DNA from: Methylovulum psychrotolerans
Lineage (GTDB): Bacteria > Pseudomonadota > Gammaproteobacteria > Methylococcales > Methylomonadaceae
Direction: 5' to 3'
Length of the DNA stretch: 64,000 nucleotides
Assembly (NCBI RefSeq): GCF_002923755.1
Contig: NZ_PGFZ01000001.1
Span: forward strand, 326,262-390,261
Shown here: positions 43,042 through 52,690 of the stretch, piece by piece
Layout: each line of letters starts with the position of its first letter
Numbering within the stretch: position 1 is the stretch's first letter
Position numbers and translations under genes: made by a program
Notes under the pieces: generated by a model
Seen by the model: only the letters and a program-made list of their open reading frames with translations
Databases searched by the model: none
What the model was told of the DNA's origin: nothing

Positions 43042-46000
43042 TCAGCGTCCCCGCAACCGTAAATCCAGGGTGAACGGATATTCAGGATTCAGCTCCTCAG
43101 CGGGCGGTGCCATCGGTCTCGGCGCGGTATTGCTGATACTGAAACGGTTCAGGAACGGCTTTTCCGAGGCTTCTGAGTAAGAGGCCGATAACGGCGGACG
43201 GATGACCGCCCCAGGGGTGTGCCCATAATCCCAGAAACGGGTAATGCGCCGCGCTTCGGCCTCAAAACTGTTGACCGGAAACGAATCATAACTGCGGCCA
43301 CCCGGATGGGCGACGTGATAAGTACAGCCGCCTATGGCATGGCCGTTCCAAGTATCAATGACATCAAACACTAGCGGAACGTGCGGGGCTATGGTCGGGT
43401 GTAAAGCTGACGGCGGTTGCCAAGCGCGGTAGCGGACTCCGGCGGTATATTCGCCTTTGCGTCCGGTACTGCGCATTGGTAGGCGGCGGCCATTACAGGC
43501 CAAGACATAACGGCCTTCGGTAAAGCCCGTCACTTTTATCTGCAAACGCTCCACTGAAGAATCGACATAACGGGCGGTGCCGGTACTGCTGACCTCCTCA
43601 CCCAACACATGCCAAGGTTCGATGGCAAAACGCAACTCCAATTCCATCTCATCAATCATGGTGGTGCCGTAGCGCGGGAAGCGGAATTCAAAAAATGGGT
43701 CTAGCCATTCCAATTCAAAAGCGTACCCGCCACGTTGCAAATCTTTGACGACATGGCGCAAATCTTCACGCACATAATGCGGCAACATAAAGCGGTCATG
43801 CAACTCCGTACCCCACCGCACCAATTCGTGCTTGTACGGATTGCGCCAAAACCAAGCGATCAACGAGCGCAACAACACCATCTGCACCAACGACATCCGG
43901 GCATGGGGCGGCATTTCAAAAGCCCGCAGTTCCAAAATGCCTAAACGGCCTGTGGAACTGTCAGGTGAGTATAGTTTATCGATACAAAATTCCGAACGGT
44001 GCGTATTGCCGGTAATGTCGGTCAACAAATGCCTAAGTAACCTGTCCACCAACCACGGTGCCGGGACTTCACCTTCGGGCATTTGCTGGAAAGCGATTTC
44101 CAACTCATACAACTTCTCATCCCTGCCTTCATCAACACGCGGGGCTTGGCTGGTAGGGCCGATAAACATGCCGGAAAACAGATAAGACAAGCCAGGATGA
44201 TGCTGCCAATACGTCACCAAACTGCGCAACAAATCGGGGCGGCGTAACAAGGGGCTATCGGTCGGGGTTTCCGCCCCCATCGTAATATGGTTGCCGCCGC
44301 CCGTTCCTGTATGGCGGCCGTCCAACATGAATTTTTCCGTACCCAAACGGACTTGGAAAGCCTGTTCGTACAAAATAGTGGTTTTATCGACCAATTCCCG
44401 CCAGCTTTTGGACGGATGGATATTGACCTCAATCACGCCTGGGTCAGGCGTGACCATCAGGCGTTCAATCCGGTAATCACGCGGCGGCTCATAGCCTTCA
44501 AGCACGACAGGCATCGCCAACTTCTCTGCGGTCGCCTCAATTGCGGCGATCAAATCCAGATAATGCTCCAGCAGCGATAACGGCGGCATAAAAATGTGCA
44601 GGCGGCCATCACGCGGCTCGATACACACGGCGGTGTGCGGCACTTCGACGTGTACAGTCGGCGCATCGCCAACTTCTTGGTCGACAATCTCTGGATGTTC
44701 CTTGGTTTTTTCCTCAAAATGGCTGTAACGGCGAGCCACTTCGCCGTAATAATCGCCTAATTCCGGCAAATCGCCAAACAAACTTTGGGGTTCCTGGTGG
44801 TCACGCTTATCAGGAGCGACCCAAGGCAAACTATTGAGCGGCATCCGCATCCCCATAGGCGAATTGCCGGGGATCAGGAACATATTGCCGCGTCGGAAAT
44901 CCCACGGCCCGCTTTGCCACGTTTGCGCGTACCAGTTCCATTTTAGCGGCAGGGCAAAACCGACCGGTATCGCCAAATTGGCATCCAACACCTTGGTGAT
45001 GGTTTTGCGTTCTATCGAATCTTTCAGATCATATTTTAGCGGGTTGACATTAGTCGGCAAATTGCCTTCTTGCCACAGATAATAAAAATTATCTTCAAAC
45101 GCCGCGCTGATATAGCCGGGTTTTACCCCCAAATGCTGGCTCATTTGCAAAACAAATTGCTCGGCATGTTTGACCGTGTGCTTATAATCTTTATTAATAT
45201 CGGCAAGCAACTCAGGGTTCCGCCAAACAGGCACACCGTCCTTGCGCCAAAAAATGCCGTATTGCCAACGCGGTATCGGTTCTCCGGGATACCATTTGCC
45301 CTGCCCATAATGTAGCAATGCACCTTTGGCAAACACATCGCGCAGACGCTTGGTCAACTCTTGTGCGCGTTCGCGCTTGTGCGCACCATCAGCGAGCGTA
45401 TTCCATTCCCCACCTTCCATATCATCCACCGATACAAAGGTCGGCTCACCGCCCATCGTCAGGCGGACATCGTCATCAAGAAATTGCTGATCGACTTGCT
45501 CACCTAAAGCGTCAATGTAATACCATTGCTCATCAGTATAAGGCTTGGTGACGCGCGGGTCTTCATGCAGACGCTCGACGGAATTGCTAAACTCAAATTC
45601 CACTTCACATTCATCGGTCGCCCCGGTCACTGGCGCGGCACTGGAAGGATGCGGTGTGCAGGCCAGGGGGATATGGCCTTCCCCTGCTAACAGCCCGGAA
45701 GTCGGATCTAAGCCTATCCAGCCTGCCCCAGGCACATAGACTTCTGTCCAAGCATGAAGGTCAGTAAAATCTTCTTCGGGGCCGGACGGGCCATCCAAAG
45801 ATTTAATGTCAGCGGTCAACTGTACCAAATAGCCGGACACAAAACGCGCCGCCAAGCCCAAATGGCGCAGTATCTGCACCAATAGCCATGCCGAATCGCG
45901 GCAGGAGCCACTACGTTTGGTCAGTGATTCTTCGCAACTTTGAATACCGACTTCCATGCGGATATTGTAACTGATGTCGCCGTACAGCTTACGGTTGACA

Positions 46001-46440
46001 TCAACTAAAAAGTCGTTGATGTTGCGCGGGGTCAAATCAAAATCTTCCACCCATTGCGCCAGCAATGGCCCATCTTCAGTGACTTCAAGATAGGGCTGCA
46101 ACTCTTTAAGCAGTTGTTCCTCATATTTAAACGGAAATTTTTCGGCATATTCCTCAACAAAGAAATCGAAGGGGTTAATGACGGTCATATCCGCGATAAC
46201 CTCCACTTCAACACTGAGATGTCGGCACTTATCAGGAAACACGACCCGCGCCAAAATATTGCCGAACGGATCTTGCTGCCAATTAATAAAGTGTTCTTTC
46301 GGTTCGATATTCAGGCTATACCCTATAATCGGTGTCCGACTATGTACCGCAGGACGCAAGCGAAACACATGCGGCGACAAAGATACAGCCCGATCAAAGA
46401 TATATTTGGTTTTGTGACTGAGGGCCACTCGAATTGTCAT
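43042..46440 (-). CDS. Large transglutaminase-DUF2126 protein (1132 aa)
   Basis: First gene of the Anbu operon. The N-terminal 300 residues are a transglutaminase-like module (TKRSGSCRDSAWLLVQILRH with Cys, DLHAWTEVYVPGAGW with His, GLDPTSG with Asp). The remaining 800 form DUF2126, beginning RLTMGGEPTFVSVDDMEG and including HTGTGGGNHITMGA. ATG 46440 (MTIRVALSHKTKYIFD) follows AGGAAT and gives the normal family start; the open frame continues 48 codons upstream without a conserved start. The gap to the next gene is 115 bp. Confidence 0.94.
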   Translation of the reverse strand: MTIRVALSHKTKYIFDRAVSLSPHVFRLRPAVHSRTPIIGYSLNIEPKEHFINWQQDPFGNILARVVFPDKCRHLSVEVEVIADMTVINPFDFFVEEYAEKFPFKYEEQLLKELQPYLEVTEDGPLLAQWVEDFDLTPRNINDFLVDVNRKLYGDISYNIRMEVGIQSCEESLTKRSGSCRDSAWLLVQILRHLGLAARFVSGYLVQLTADIKSLDGPSGPEEDFTDLHAWTEVYVPGAGWIGLDPTSGLLAGEGHIPLACTPHPSSAAPVTGATDECEVEFEFSNSVERLHEDPRVTKPYTDEQWYYIDALGEQVDQQFLDDDVRLTMGGEPTFVSVDDMEGGEWNTLADGAHKRERAQELTKRLRDVFAKGALLHYGQGKWYPGEPIPRWQYGIFWRKDGVPVWRNPELLADINKDYKHTVKHAEQFVLQMSQHLGVKPGYISAAFEDNFYYLWQEGNLPTNVNPLKYDLKDSIERKTITKVLDANLAIPVGFALPLKWNWYAQTWQSGPWDFRRGNMFLIPGNSPMGMRMPLNSLPWVAPDKRDHQEPQSLFGDLPELGDYYGEVARRYSHFEEKTKEHPEIVDQEVGDAPTVHVEVPHTAVCIEPRDGRLHIFMPPLSLLEHYLDLIAAIEATAEKLAMPVVLEGYEPPRDYRIERLMVTPDPGVIEVNIHPSKSWRELVDKTTILYEQAFQVRLGTEKFMLDGRHTGTGGGNHITMGAETPTDSPLLRRPDLLRSLVTYWQHHPGLSYLFSGMFIGPTSQAPRVDEGRDEKLYELEIAFQQMPEGEVPAPWLVDRLLRHLLTDITGNTHRSEFCIDKLYSPDSSTGRLGILELRAFEMPPHARMSLVQMVLLRSLIAWFWRNPYKHELVRWGTELHDRFMLPHYVREDLRHVVKDLQRGGYAFELEWLDPFFEFRFPRYGTTMIDEMELELRFAIEPWHVLGEEVSSTGTARYVDSSVERLQIKVTGFTEGRYVLACNGRRLPMRSTGRKGEYTAGVRYRAWQPPSALHPTIAPHVPLVFDVIDTWNGHAIGGCTYHVAHPGGRSYDSFPVNSFEAEARRITRFWDYGHTPGAVIRPPLSASYSEASEKPFLNRFSISNTAPRPMAPPAEELNPEYPFTLDLRLRGR

Positions 46441-47232
46441 GATGATTATTCCTATTGCCTGTGTGGGGTGGTAATCAAAAGTTGGGGGTAAACAGTACAC
46501 GCCGAACCGGCTTGGCACTAACCGCCCTAAAGCCCAAAAGACGCGCCTACACAAGGAAGACACGCCCGGCACTTTATACAGCAATCATTAAGCAAGCACT
46601 ATACCATAATGTCAGTGGTAAATTGATTTACCTTTTTCCCGAACCTTTATTTTATAGATGAAGGCTATACTAACAAAATCCGCCGCTTTAACTATCACCT
46701 ACTTGTTAGTGGTCAACGGTGGCGGCTTTTTTTATAAGGCTTTTGCACCAATTTGAAGCAAAATAGGCTTAGCCCGTGGCTAGCGGCTTTTTTGGCACGT
46801 TATCGCCCACTAATGGGTAATTAGCGGACTGTTTGCTTGGCTTCGGTGCGAAGCCCTACAAAACGGCTGAATGGCAAAAATCCCAAAATAAAATATAAAC
46901 ACTTTACTTTCAATGAGATAAAACAAATCCTTAATAACTGTATTATTGGCATAATATATGCTTTATGTTTAATACAAGCATTCATCGGTTTGTTTTACCT
47001 CCTCGTGATAAAATTTGCTTTGTTAAGCACTGCGCATTAATCCTGTCGTCGGTTTAATGCGCTTTTTTTTGCCTGACGGTTTCCCCTCCCCCATCTGCAA
47101 ACACACACTTTTGGGCTTAACTTCGCCCTGACCCACCCTACGATAAAGCCCGCCACTTTTTTGTTCTGATAATAATCCGCTTTGGCTTAAACTAGTCTTA
47201 TCCTTTTTATGCTTAACTGACACAGCTGCATT
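46441..47232. other. 792-bp spacer with an orphan terminator
   Basis: No gene is firmly supported. It contains the leader of the DUF2126 gene and a GC-rich inverted segment near 46680-46735 ending in GGCGGCTTTTTTT. A clear intrinsic terminator on the plus strand is listed separately at 47032-47070. A 67-codon frame (TTG 46837 to 47040) overlaps that terminator and has a hydrophobic end but lacks a good start. A small RNA or short transcript reading right from about 46.9 kb would explain the terminator. Confidence 0.5.
47032..47070 (+). terminator. Strong intrinsic terminator with no assigned gene
   Basis: GCGCATTAA at 47032-47040 pairs with TTAATGCGC at 47054-47062 around a 13-base loop and is followed at once by eight T (47063-47070). 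The nearest upstream annotated gene on the plus strand is more than 16 kb away, so it must serve an unannotated short transcript, or protect the carrier gene at 47233 from read-through. Confidence 0.8.
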
Positions 47233-48879
47233 ATGATGCCTACCACCTATCCTTTTTTAGACAAAAAACGCATTATTGCCGAGGCTGGCTTTAACCGCTG
47301 GCTAGTCCCGCCCGCCGCCCTGGCCATCCATTTATGTATCGGCATGGCTTATGGCTTCTCGGTATTTTGGTTGCCGTTATCGAAAGCCATCGGCATAAAA
47401 GACAGTGTGGCCTGCCCTCCCGAAGTCGGTTTTTTCCAAGAATTGTTCACCACTACCTGCGACTGGAAAATATCCACACTCGGTTGGATGTATACCTTAT
47501 TTTTTGTCTTTTTAGGCTCTTCGGCAGCGGTGTGGGGCGGCTGGTTGGAACATGCCGGCCCGCGCAAAGCCGGCGTGGTCAGTGCCTGTTGTTGGTGCGG
47601 CGGGATGCTGCTGTCCGCCTTAGGCATTTATCTGCACCAATTTTGGTTAATGCTGCTAGGATCGGGTGTTATCGGCGGCATGGGACTAGGGTTGGGTTAT
47701 ATCTCGCCCGTCTCCACCCTCATCAAATGGTTTCCCGATCGGCGCGGTATGGCAACCGGCATGGCCATCATGGGTTTTGGCGGCGGCGCGATGATCGGCT
47801 CACCCTTAGCGACCGAACTGATGAAATTCTTTGCCAGCCCTAGTGATGTCGGGGTTATGGCGACATTTATCAGTATGGCGACGATTTATTTCGTCTTTAT
47901 GATGGCAGGCGCGCTCGGCTACCGCATCCCACCGGAAAATTGGCAACCCGCCGGGTGGACAGCCCCCGCCAAGCAAAACCGCAACCGCATGATTACCCCC
48001 CACCATGTTCACGTTAAGAACGTCTTCAAGATTAAGCAATTTTGGCTGTTATGGGGGGTCTTGTGCATGAATGTCAGCGCCGGTATCGGCGTGATCGGCA
48101 TGTCTTCGCCGATGTTGCAAGAAGTGTTCGGCGGGCAATTGATCGGTATCAGCAAAACTTACGGCGAACTGGATAAAAGCCAACTCGCCGCCATTGCCGC
48201 CATCGCCGCCGGATTTACCGCCCTGCTGAGCTTATTTAACATTGGCGGGCGGTTTTTCTGGGCCAGCTTATCGGACAAAATGGGGCGAAAAGTGACCTTC
48301 ATTGTCTTTTTTGTCTTAGGTGGCCTGTTGTATCTGAGCATCCCAAGTAGCGCGGCCTCAGGCAACAAATTGCTGTTTGTCGGGGCGTTTTGCCTTATCT
48401 TGAGCATGTATGGCGGCGGCTTTGCCACCATCCCCGCTTATCTTGCCGATTTGTTCGGCACTTTAAATGTCGGCGCCATCCACGGGCGGTTGCTGACGGC
48501 TTGGGCGACCGCCGGTATCCTGGGGCCGGTCATCGTCAATTACATGCGCGAATACCAGCTCAGCATCGGCTTGCCGCGCGAGCAGGTGTATAACCAAACC
48601 ATGATGATTCTGGCAGGCATGCTGATGCTCGGCCTGCTTTGCAACCTCTTGGTGCGTCCGGTTGCCGAGAAATGGTTTATGAATGAAGAACAATTGCTGG
48701 CGGAACAAACGCCCCAACAACCCGCCCCGGCAGTGGTCATTGCCGCCGAAACCCAAGCCGCCGCCCAACCCAAAGCACTGGCTATCGCCTTGGCGGTATT
48801 GGCCTGGGCAGGGGTGGTTATCCCTTTGTCTTGGGGGATTTACAAAACGGCACTGAATGTCAGTAAGTTTTTTTCTTGA
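47233..48879 (+). CDS. OFA-family MFS transporter (oxalate/formate antiporter type, 548 aa)
   Basis: Twelve-span major facilitator. The N-terminal region RWLVPPAALAIHLCIGMAYGFSVFWLPLSKAIG is the OFA-family start. LGWMYTLFFVFLGSSAAVWGGWL and KWFPDRRGMATGMAIMGFGGGAMIG are the repeat motifs, with a large loop near residues 245-265 (EHAGP and PENWQPAGW flank it). Members exchange oxalate, formate or other monocarboxylates; formate is a C1 intermediate in this organism, but the substrate is not proven. The C-terminal tail is long and Ala/Gln-rich. ATG 47233. Confidence 0.88.
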   Translation: MMPTTYPFLDKKRIIAEAGFNRWLVPPAALAIHLCIGMAYGFSVFWLPLSKAIGIKDSVACPPEVGFFQELFTTTCDWKISTLGWMYTLFFVFLGSSAAVWGGWLEHAGPRKAGVVSACCWCGGMLLSALGIYLHQFWLMLLGSGVIGGMGLGLGYISPVSTLIKWFPDRRGMATGMAIMGFGGGAMIGSPLATELMKFFASPSDVGVMATFISMATIYFVFMMAGALGYRIPPENWQPAGWTAPAKQNRNRMITPHHVHVKNVFKIKQFWLLWGVLCMNVSAGIGVIGMSSPMLQEVFGGQLIGISKTYGELDKSQLAAIAAIAAGFTALLSLFNIGGRFFWASLSDKMGRKVTFIVFFVLGGLLYLSIPSSAASGNKLLFVGAFCLILSMYGGGFATIPAYLADLFGTLNVGAIHGRLLTAWATAGILGPVIVNYMREYQLSIGLPREQVYNQTMMILAGMLMLGLLCNLLVRPVAEKWFMNEEQLLAEQTPQQPAPAVVIAAETQAAAQPKALAIALAVLAWAGVVIPLSWGIYKTALNVSKFFS

Positions 48880-48947
48880 AGCAAAGGGAAGCCGCTTTAC
48901 AAGGTATTCCGCGCGAGGGTTATTACTGAAAAACGGGTATGCACTGA

Positions 48948-49295
48948 TCACTTGAATCCATGAGGACAAAAAAAGTGCATCCAGCTACCTTCTATATCGT
49001 CGCCACCAATCCCAATAAAAATTTGGGTTACATTCATGAGAGAAAATACGCCTAACATGAAGCAACTTAACACCATAAAAATCAAGTAGAAATAAGATAT
49101 GGGCTTAGTTTTAAAGAAAAGGGCAGATGCAATGGTAAGTGTCATTAGGCACAACGCGTACATCATTAATAGGGCATCACAGCCAATAGTCGTCGCATGG
49201 CTTGCATAATCGGTGCGTACTAGTAAGACGTTCAGGTAAATGCCTTCAATAAACAGCAGGGCAAATAACACCCATGAAACCGCTTCTTTTAGCAT
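48948..49295 (-). CDS. Small multi-span membrane protein (115 aa)
   Basis: Four hydrophobic segments are visible (ISWVLFALLFIEGIYLNVLL-like at the start, MMYALCLMTLTIASALFF, YFYLIFMVLSCFMLGVF, VTQIFIGIG), ending SWMHFFCPHGFK. ATG 49295 (MLKEAVSWVLF) is preferred to an ATG 11 codons earlier because GAGAGGCGGG precedes it. No family recognised. It lies alone between the OFA carrier gene, with which it converges, and the haem genes. Confidence 0.6.
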   Translation of the reverse strand: MLKEAVSWVLFALLFIEGIYLNVLLVRTDYASHATTIGCDALLMMYALCLMTLTIASALFFKTKPISYFYLIFMVLSCFMLGVFSLMNVTQIFIGIGGDDIEGSWMHFFCPHGFK

Positions 49296-49419
49296 AAGTC
49301 CCGCCTCTCTTTTTAAATTACCGCACAATCAATATTTTATATAAAAATCGGCATTTATTGGGGCTTTTTATGCTTGTACCTTATGATTGTAAGGGTTTTT
49401 ATTATATGCGGCACACTGC

Positions 49420-50664
49420 CTATACAGCAGGAATTATCCGGCTAACCGCTTCATTAGAAGCCAATTCCAAACCTTTTTTATAGCACTGGCTGGCTTCGGC
49501 CTGTTCGCCTTCGGCGGTGAGCAGATCACCAAGTAACTGGTAAGCGGACACGGTCGGCTCAATCGCCAAGCTTTGCTGCAAATACGTCCGCGCTTTGGTG
49601 TTATCGGCGCATTTCGCGCTTAATTTACCTAACACCGCCAATAACACGGCATCGTTTTCATGTACCGATAGCCAGCGTTCCGCCATCGCCAGTTGCTTTA
49701 AGGCATCGTTAGACGGGACGCTGCCAAACAGCACCAATAGCGTGGTGTCCCAATCAATCGACAGGGCCAAGGCCAGCTCATCTTCAATGTCAGCCCCTGC
49801 CCCGCCATTAATCATGGCGGCAAAGTAAATGGCGGAAATGCCCGACAGTTTGCGGATGTAATTGGGGACTTCCGCCCAATGTTGCTGGAGGGTGTCGATG
49901 TGTCCGGTGGCGGCCGATTGTTTTAACAAGCGGGTGAACGCTTCAGTTTCCAATTGCCTGATCTCGGTTTCCAATAACACCTTATGGCTATGTAAGGACG
50001 GCAATAATTTGCGGATAGCCTCCCAGTCGCCCATCGTTTTGTAAGTTTGGTGCAGCAATTTTAAAACGCTGGCATGGCTGGGCTCAATGGCGTGCAGTTT
50101 GCCCAAGGCCTCTAAAGCTTGGTCGAATTCATTACCCGACAGATGCAGTTCAGCTTGGGTGAGGCCGATGGCGATAGCCGAATCGGGGGCATGGTCACTG
50201 GCTTTTTTCAGGTACTCGTCACGTTTGTCCAAAGCCCCGCGCGATTGTGCGGCTTTGGCGGCGGTCAGGTAATGCAGTAACGGCGCACCGCTATGGGAAA
50301 CATGTTTAATTAAGGCGGTTTCTGCCCTTTCCCAGTTACCTTCTGCGGAATCGACCAATCCGGAGATTAAAGCATCTTGCGAGCGGTTAAATTTGACTAA
50401 CCTTGAACGCGCCTTAAGCTGTCCGGGTAGGCGGATTAAATAATCCAGCGTCCTAAGGCTAAAGTACAAAAGGAAAAAGGTGATAATCAGGGCGAAGATG
50501 AATACCGACAGGGTGGTTTCCAACGACCAATGGCCAATCCCCAATAAGACATAGCCCGGAGTGTCAAAACTCTCTAGCCAAACATAAGCCAATCCCCCTA
50601 AGACGATGGCAGGCAGAAGCAGTACCAGAACATACAGTATCTTTTTCGAAAATAGTTTTTTCAT
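49420..50664 (-). CDS. hemY: HemY, TPR-containing haem-biosynthesis-associated protein (414 aa)
   Basis: Two N-terminal spans (ILYVLVLLLPAIVLGGLAYVW, TTLSVFIFALIITFFLLYF) lead into the HemY N motif LDYLIRLPGQLKARSRL, followed by tetratricopeptide repeats (AQAELHLSGNEFDQALEAL, LLGDLLTAEGEQAEASQCY). HemY is an inner-membrane protein encoded with hemCDX; it is thought to help organise late haem-pathway enzymes. It ends the minus-strand hem operon, 15 bp after hemX. Confidence 0.92.
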   Translation of the reverse strand: MKKLFSKKILYVLVLLLPAIVLGGLAYVWLESFDTPGYVLLGIGHWSLETTLSVFIFALIITFFLLYFSLRTLDYLIRLPGQLKARSRLVKFNRSQDALISGLVDSAEGNWERAETALIKHVSHSGAPLLHYLTAAKAAQSRGALDKRDEYLKKASDHAPDSAIAIGLTQAELHLSGNEFDQALEALGKLHAIEPSHASVLKLLHQTYKTMGDWEAIRKLLPSLHSHKVLLETEIRQLETEAFTRLLKQSAATGHIDTLQQHWAEVPNYIRKLSGISAIYFAAMINGGAGADIEDELALALSIDWDTTLLVLFGSVPSNDALKQLAMAERWLSVHENDAVLLAVLGKLSAKCADNTKARTYLQQSLAIEPTVSAYQLLGDLLTAEGEQAEASQCYKKGLELASNEAVSRIIPAV

Positions 50665-50679
50665 TTGAATGCTCAGTTA

Positions 50680-51918
50680 TTATTCTGCTTCTGGCGCATG
50701 TTCGGTACTGGGTTGGGCAGCGGGGGCTGCTGCGGGCGGTGCGGGTTGTACGGCAGGCTGTGGGGCGGGAGGCGGTGCCGACGGGGCGGCTTCCGCTTCC
50801 GGTTTTATGTCCTTATCGGTATCCAGCCTGAGTTTGGCGATGTCCCTGAGCATTTTAAATGATTGGCTAATATCGGGGAATTGGCTGTTGAGTTTAACCG
50901 CCGCCAAACGCTCAAGTTCGCCAGCTAACGCCTTGCTCTCGTCATTTTTGGTAAAATGCTCGGCCAACCAAGCTTGGGCATCACCCAAGCCGGCCTGATA
51001 AATGGCCTCATTATGTTCGACCAAAGCAATTTTGACCATTTCCAGCTTCACGCGCAGTTGCTCATGGATAAACTGGGCCTGTTCTGGGGTTAAGATTTCC
51101 TTAACCGGTTGGTCGGTGTGGCGGATGGTGACAATGCCTTCCAATTGGTCCATCGCCGACTGCAACAAGTCATGGCCTTCGGCTTCGGCTGTGCTATCGG
51201 CGTGGGCATGGACGGCGGTCTCCCCTGATAAAGGCTTGCCGGCATAAGGCAACAGCAGGTTGAGCTTATCGGCCACCGCTTCCAAGCCCTGTAATTTTGC
51301 ATAAATGCCGACTATATCAGGCATACTGATATTGCGCAGGGCACTGATGTCCTTGGCGATTTGCTCGCGGACTTTAATAACCCCGACATCACCGCTTTCG
51401 CGCAAACGCTGGTCGGCGGCTTCCAAGGCTTCACGGGTAGTATTGACATCGCCGACCAAATGCAGCCTTTCGTTGGCGATACTGAGCAGGTATTCGGCAT
51501 CGGCAATCAGCCAATCGCCACGGGTCTTACCGAGCTGACGTTGCAGGTGCTGGATAGATTCGCCTAATTCCTTACGCGTGTTGTTCAGTTTTTCTTCATG
51601 CAGTTGGGAAAAATCGGCCAACGTCTTGGTAAAATGGCCGTCTTTGTTGCTGATGTTAGTTTCTAACGCGGCGAGTTGGCTTTGGATGGCGGCCAATTGG
51701 CTTTGGTAGTCGCCTAATTGTTTGGACATTTCGCCTTTTACTTCACCGCCTAGGCCTTCCTGACGGTCACGCAGTTGGGTAAACAGATAAAAACCTGCCC
51801 CTGCCAAACTGGCAATAATCAGTAACATGATGATACCAAACCAGAATCCGTTTCGTGACCGCTGGACTTTTGTGCTTGCGCCCAGTTCTTCTTGTTGTTG
51901 TCCGCTCAATTCTGCCAC
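50680..51918 (-). CDS. hemX: HemX, membrane-anchored haem-biosynthesis-associated protein (412 aa)
   Basis: One N-terminal membrane span (FGIIMLLIIASLAGAGFYLF) followed by a long coiled coil (about 60-130) and the HemX domain with WLIADAEYLLSIANERLHL and WLAEHFTKND. The C-terminal tail is Pro/Ala-rich (APPPAPQPAVQPAPPAAAPA) and of low complexity. Often mislabelled uroporphyrinogen-III methyltransferase; no methyltransferase motif is present. It lies 1 bp downstream of hemD and is part of hemCDXY. Confidence 0.93.
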   Translation of the reverse strand: MAELSGQQQEELGASTKVQRSRNGFWFGIIMLLIIASLAGAGFYLFTQLRDRQEGLGGEVKGEMSKQLGDYQSQLAAIQSQLAALETNISNKDGHFTKTLADFSQLHEEKLNNTRKELGESIQHLQRQLGKTRGDWLIADAEYLLSIANERLHLVGDVNTTREALEAADQRLRESGDVGVIKVREQIAKDISALRNISMPDIVGIYAKLQGLEAVADKLNLLLPYAGKPLSGETAVHAHADSTAEAEGHDLLQSAMDQLEGIVTIRHTDQPVKEILTPEQAQFIHEQLRVKLEMVKIALVEHNEAIYQAGLGDAQAWLAEHFTKNDESKALAGELERLAAVKLNSQFPDISQSFKMLRDIAKLRLDTDKDIKPEAEAAPSAPPPAPQPAVQPAPPAAAPAAQPSTEHAPEAE

Positions 51919-51919
51919 G

Positions 51920-52690
51920 CTATTTCCCCGTTAAACACATTGTTACTGCTTTAATCATTGCGCTGTCGGCAGGCTGCTCCGCCACGACAACGTGTTTAAA
52001 GCCTAAATTATTTGCCATTTGCGCCAGCCGCCCACTCACCACAATGACGGGGATCGCCGTCAATAACGGATGGTAAGCCGGTGCAACCATCATCAATAGA
52101 TTCTGCAAGGCTTCGCCGCTGGTGATGGTAATGGCCTGCAAGCGTTGCTGCGTTAATAACGCCTGCACCTCGGAGGCATTATTATCCGGCATAACCCGTT
52201 TATAGACATCAATATAGCTGACTTCAGCCCCCCGATGCCGTAGCTGTGCCGCCAATTCTTCGCGCCCGCCTTCACCACGCACAATTAAGATGCGTTGCCC
52301 ACCGACTTGTTGCAAAAGCGGCTCCGCCAACAAGGCTTCGCTGTTAAAACCCTGTGCAGGCACGAGATCGACACCCAAGCCCGCATTTGCGAGGGCTTGG
52401 GCGGTACTTTGGCCAATGGCCGCTAAGCGTGGTGCAATTAATTTGGGTATTTTGCCACCATTCGCCTTGAGCGCAAAATTTACCGCATTGGCGCTAATAA
52501 AAATAAGCCATTGAAAATTTCCCAAATTTGCCAAAGCCGTTTGTACCGCCGCCGTATCTGCGGTGGCCTCAATCGCTAAGGTCGGGAAACGGATGGCGGT
52601 ACCGCCTTGTTCGGCAATCAGGCGACACAAAACCTCAGCCTGATGCGCAGGCCTGGTCACTAACACACCCGCCCCGCCTAACCCGCTCAT
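51920..52690 (-). CDS. hemD: Uroporphyrinogen-III synthase
   Basis: HemD closes hydroxymethylbilane into uroporphyrinogen III with inversion of ring D. The family is poorly conserved, but [22 protein letters not shown] at the start, [25 protein letters not shown] and [13 protein letters not shown] are the usual islands. At 256 residues it has normal length. It overlaps hemC by 4 bp and is followed by hemX, the classical gammaproteobacterial order. Confidence 0.93.
   Translation of the reverse strand: MSGLGGAGVLVTRPAHQAEVLCRLIAEQGGTAIRFPTLAIEATADTAAVQTALANLGNFQWLIFISANAVNFALKANGGKIPKLIAPRLAAIGQSTAQALANAGLGVDLVPAQGFNSEALLAEPLLQQVGGQRILIVRGEGGREELAAQLRHRGAEVSYIDVYKRVMPDNNASEVQALLTQQRLQAITITSGEALQNLLMMVAPAYHPLLTAIPVIVVSGRLAQMANNLGFKHVVVAEQPADSAMIKAVTMCLTGK

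Noticed and set aside
46837..47040. 67-aa plus-strand ORF ending in a hydrophobic segment
   Set aside because: TTG start without ribosome binding site, and its stop lies inside the terminator stem; a small RNA is an equally good reading. Mentioned only as part of the spacer.
50680..51918. Annotating HemX as uroporphyrinogen-III C-methyltransferase
   Set aside because: It has a membrane span and coiled coil but none of the SAM-dependent methyltransferase motifs; the common database label is a mis-propagation.
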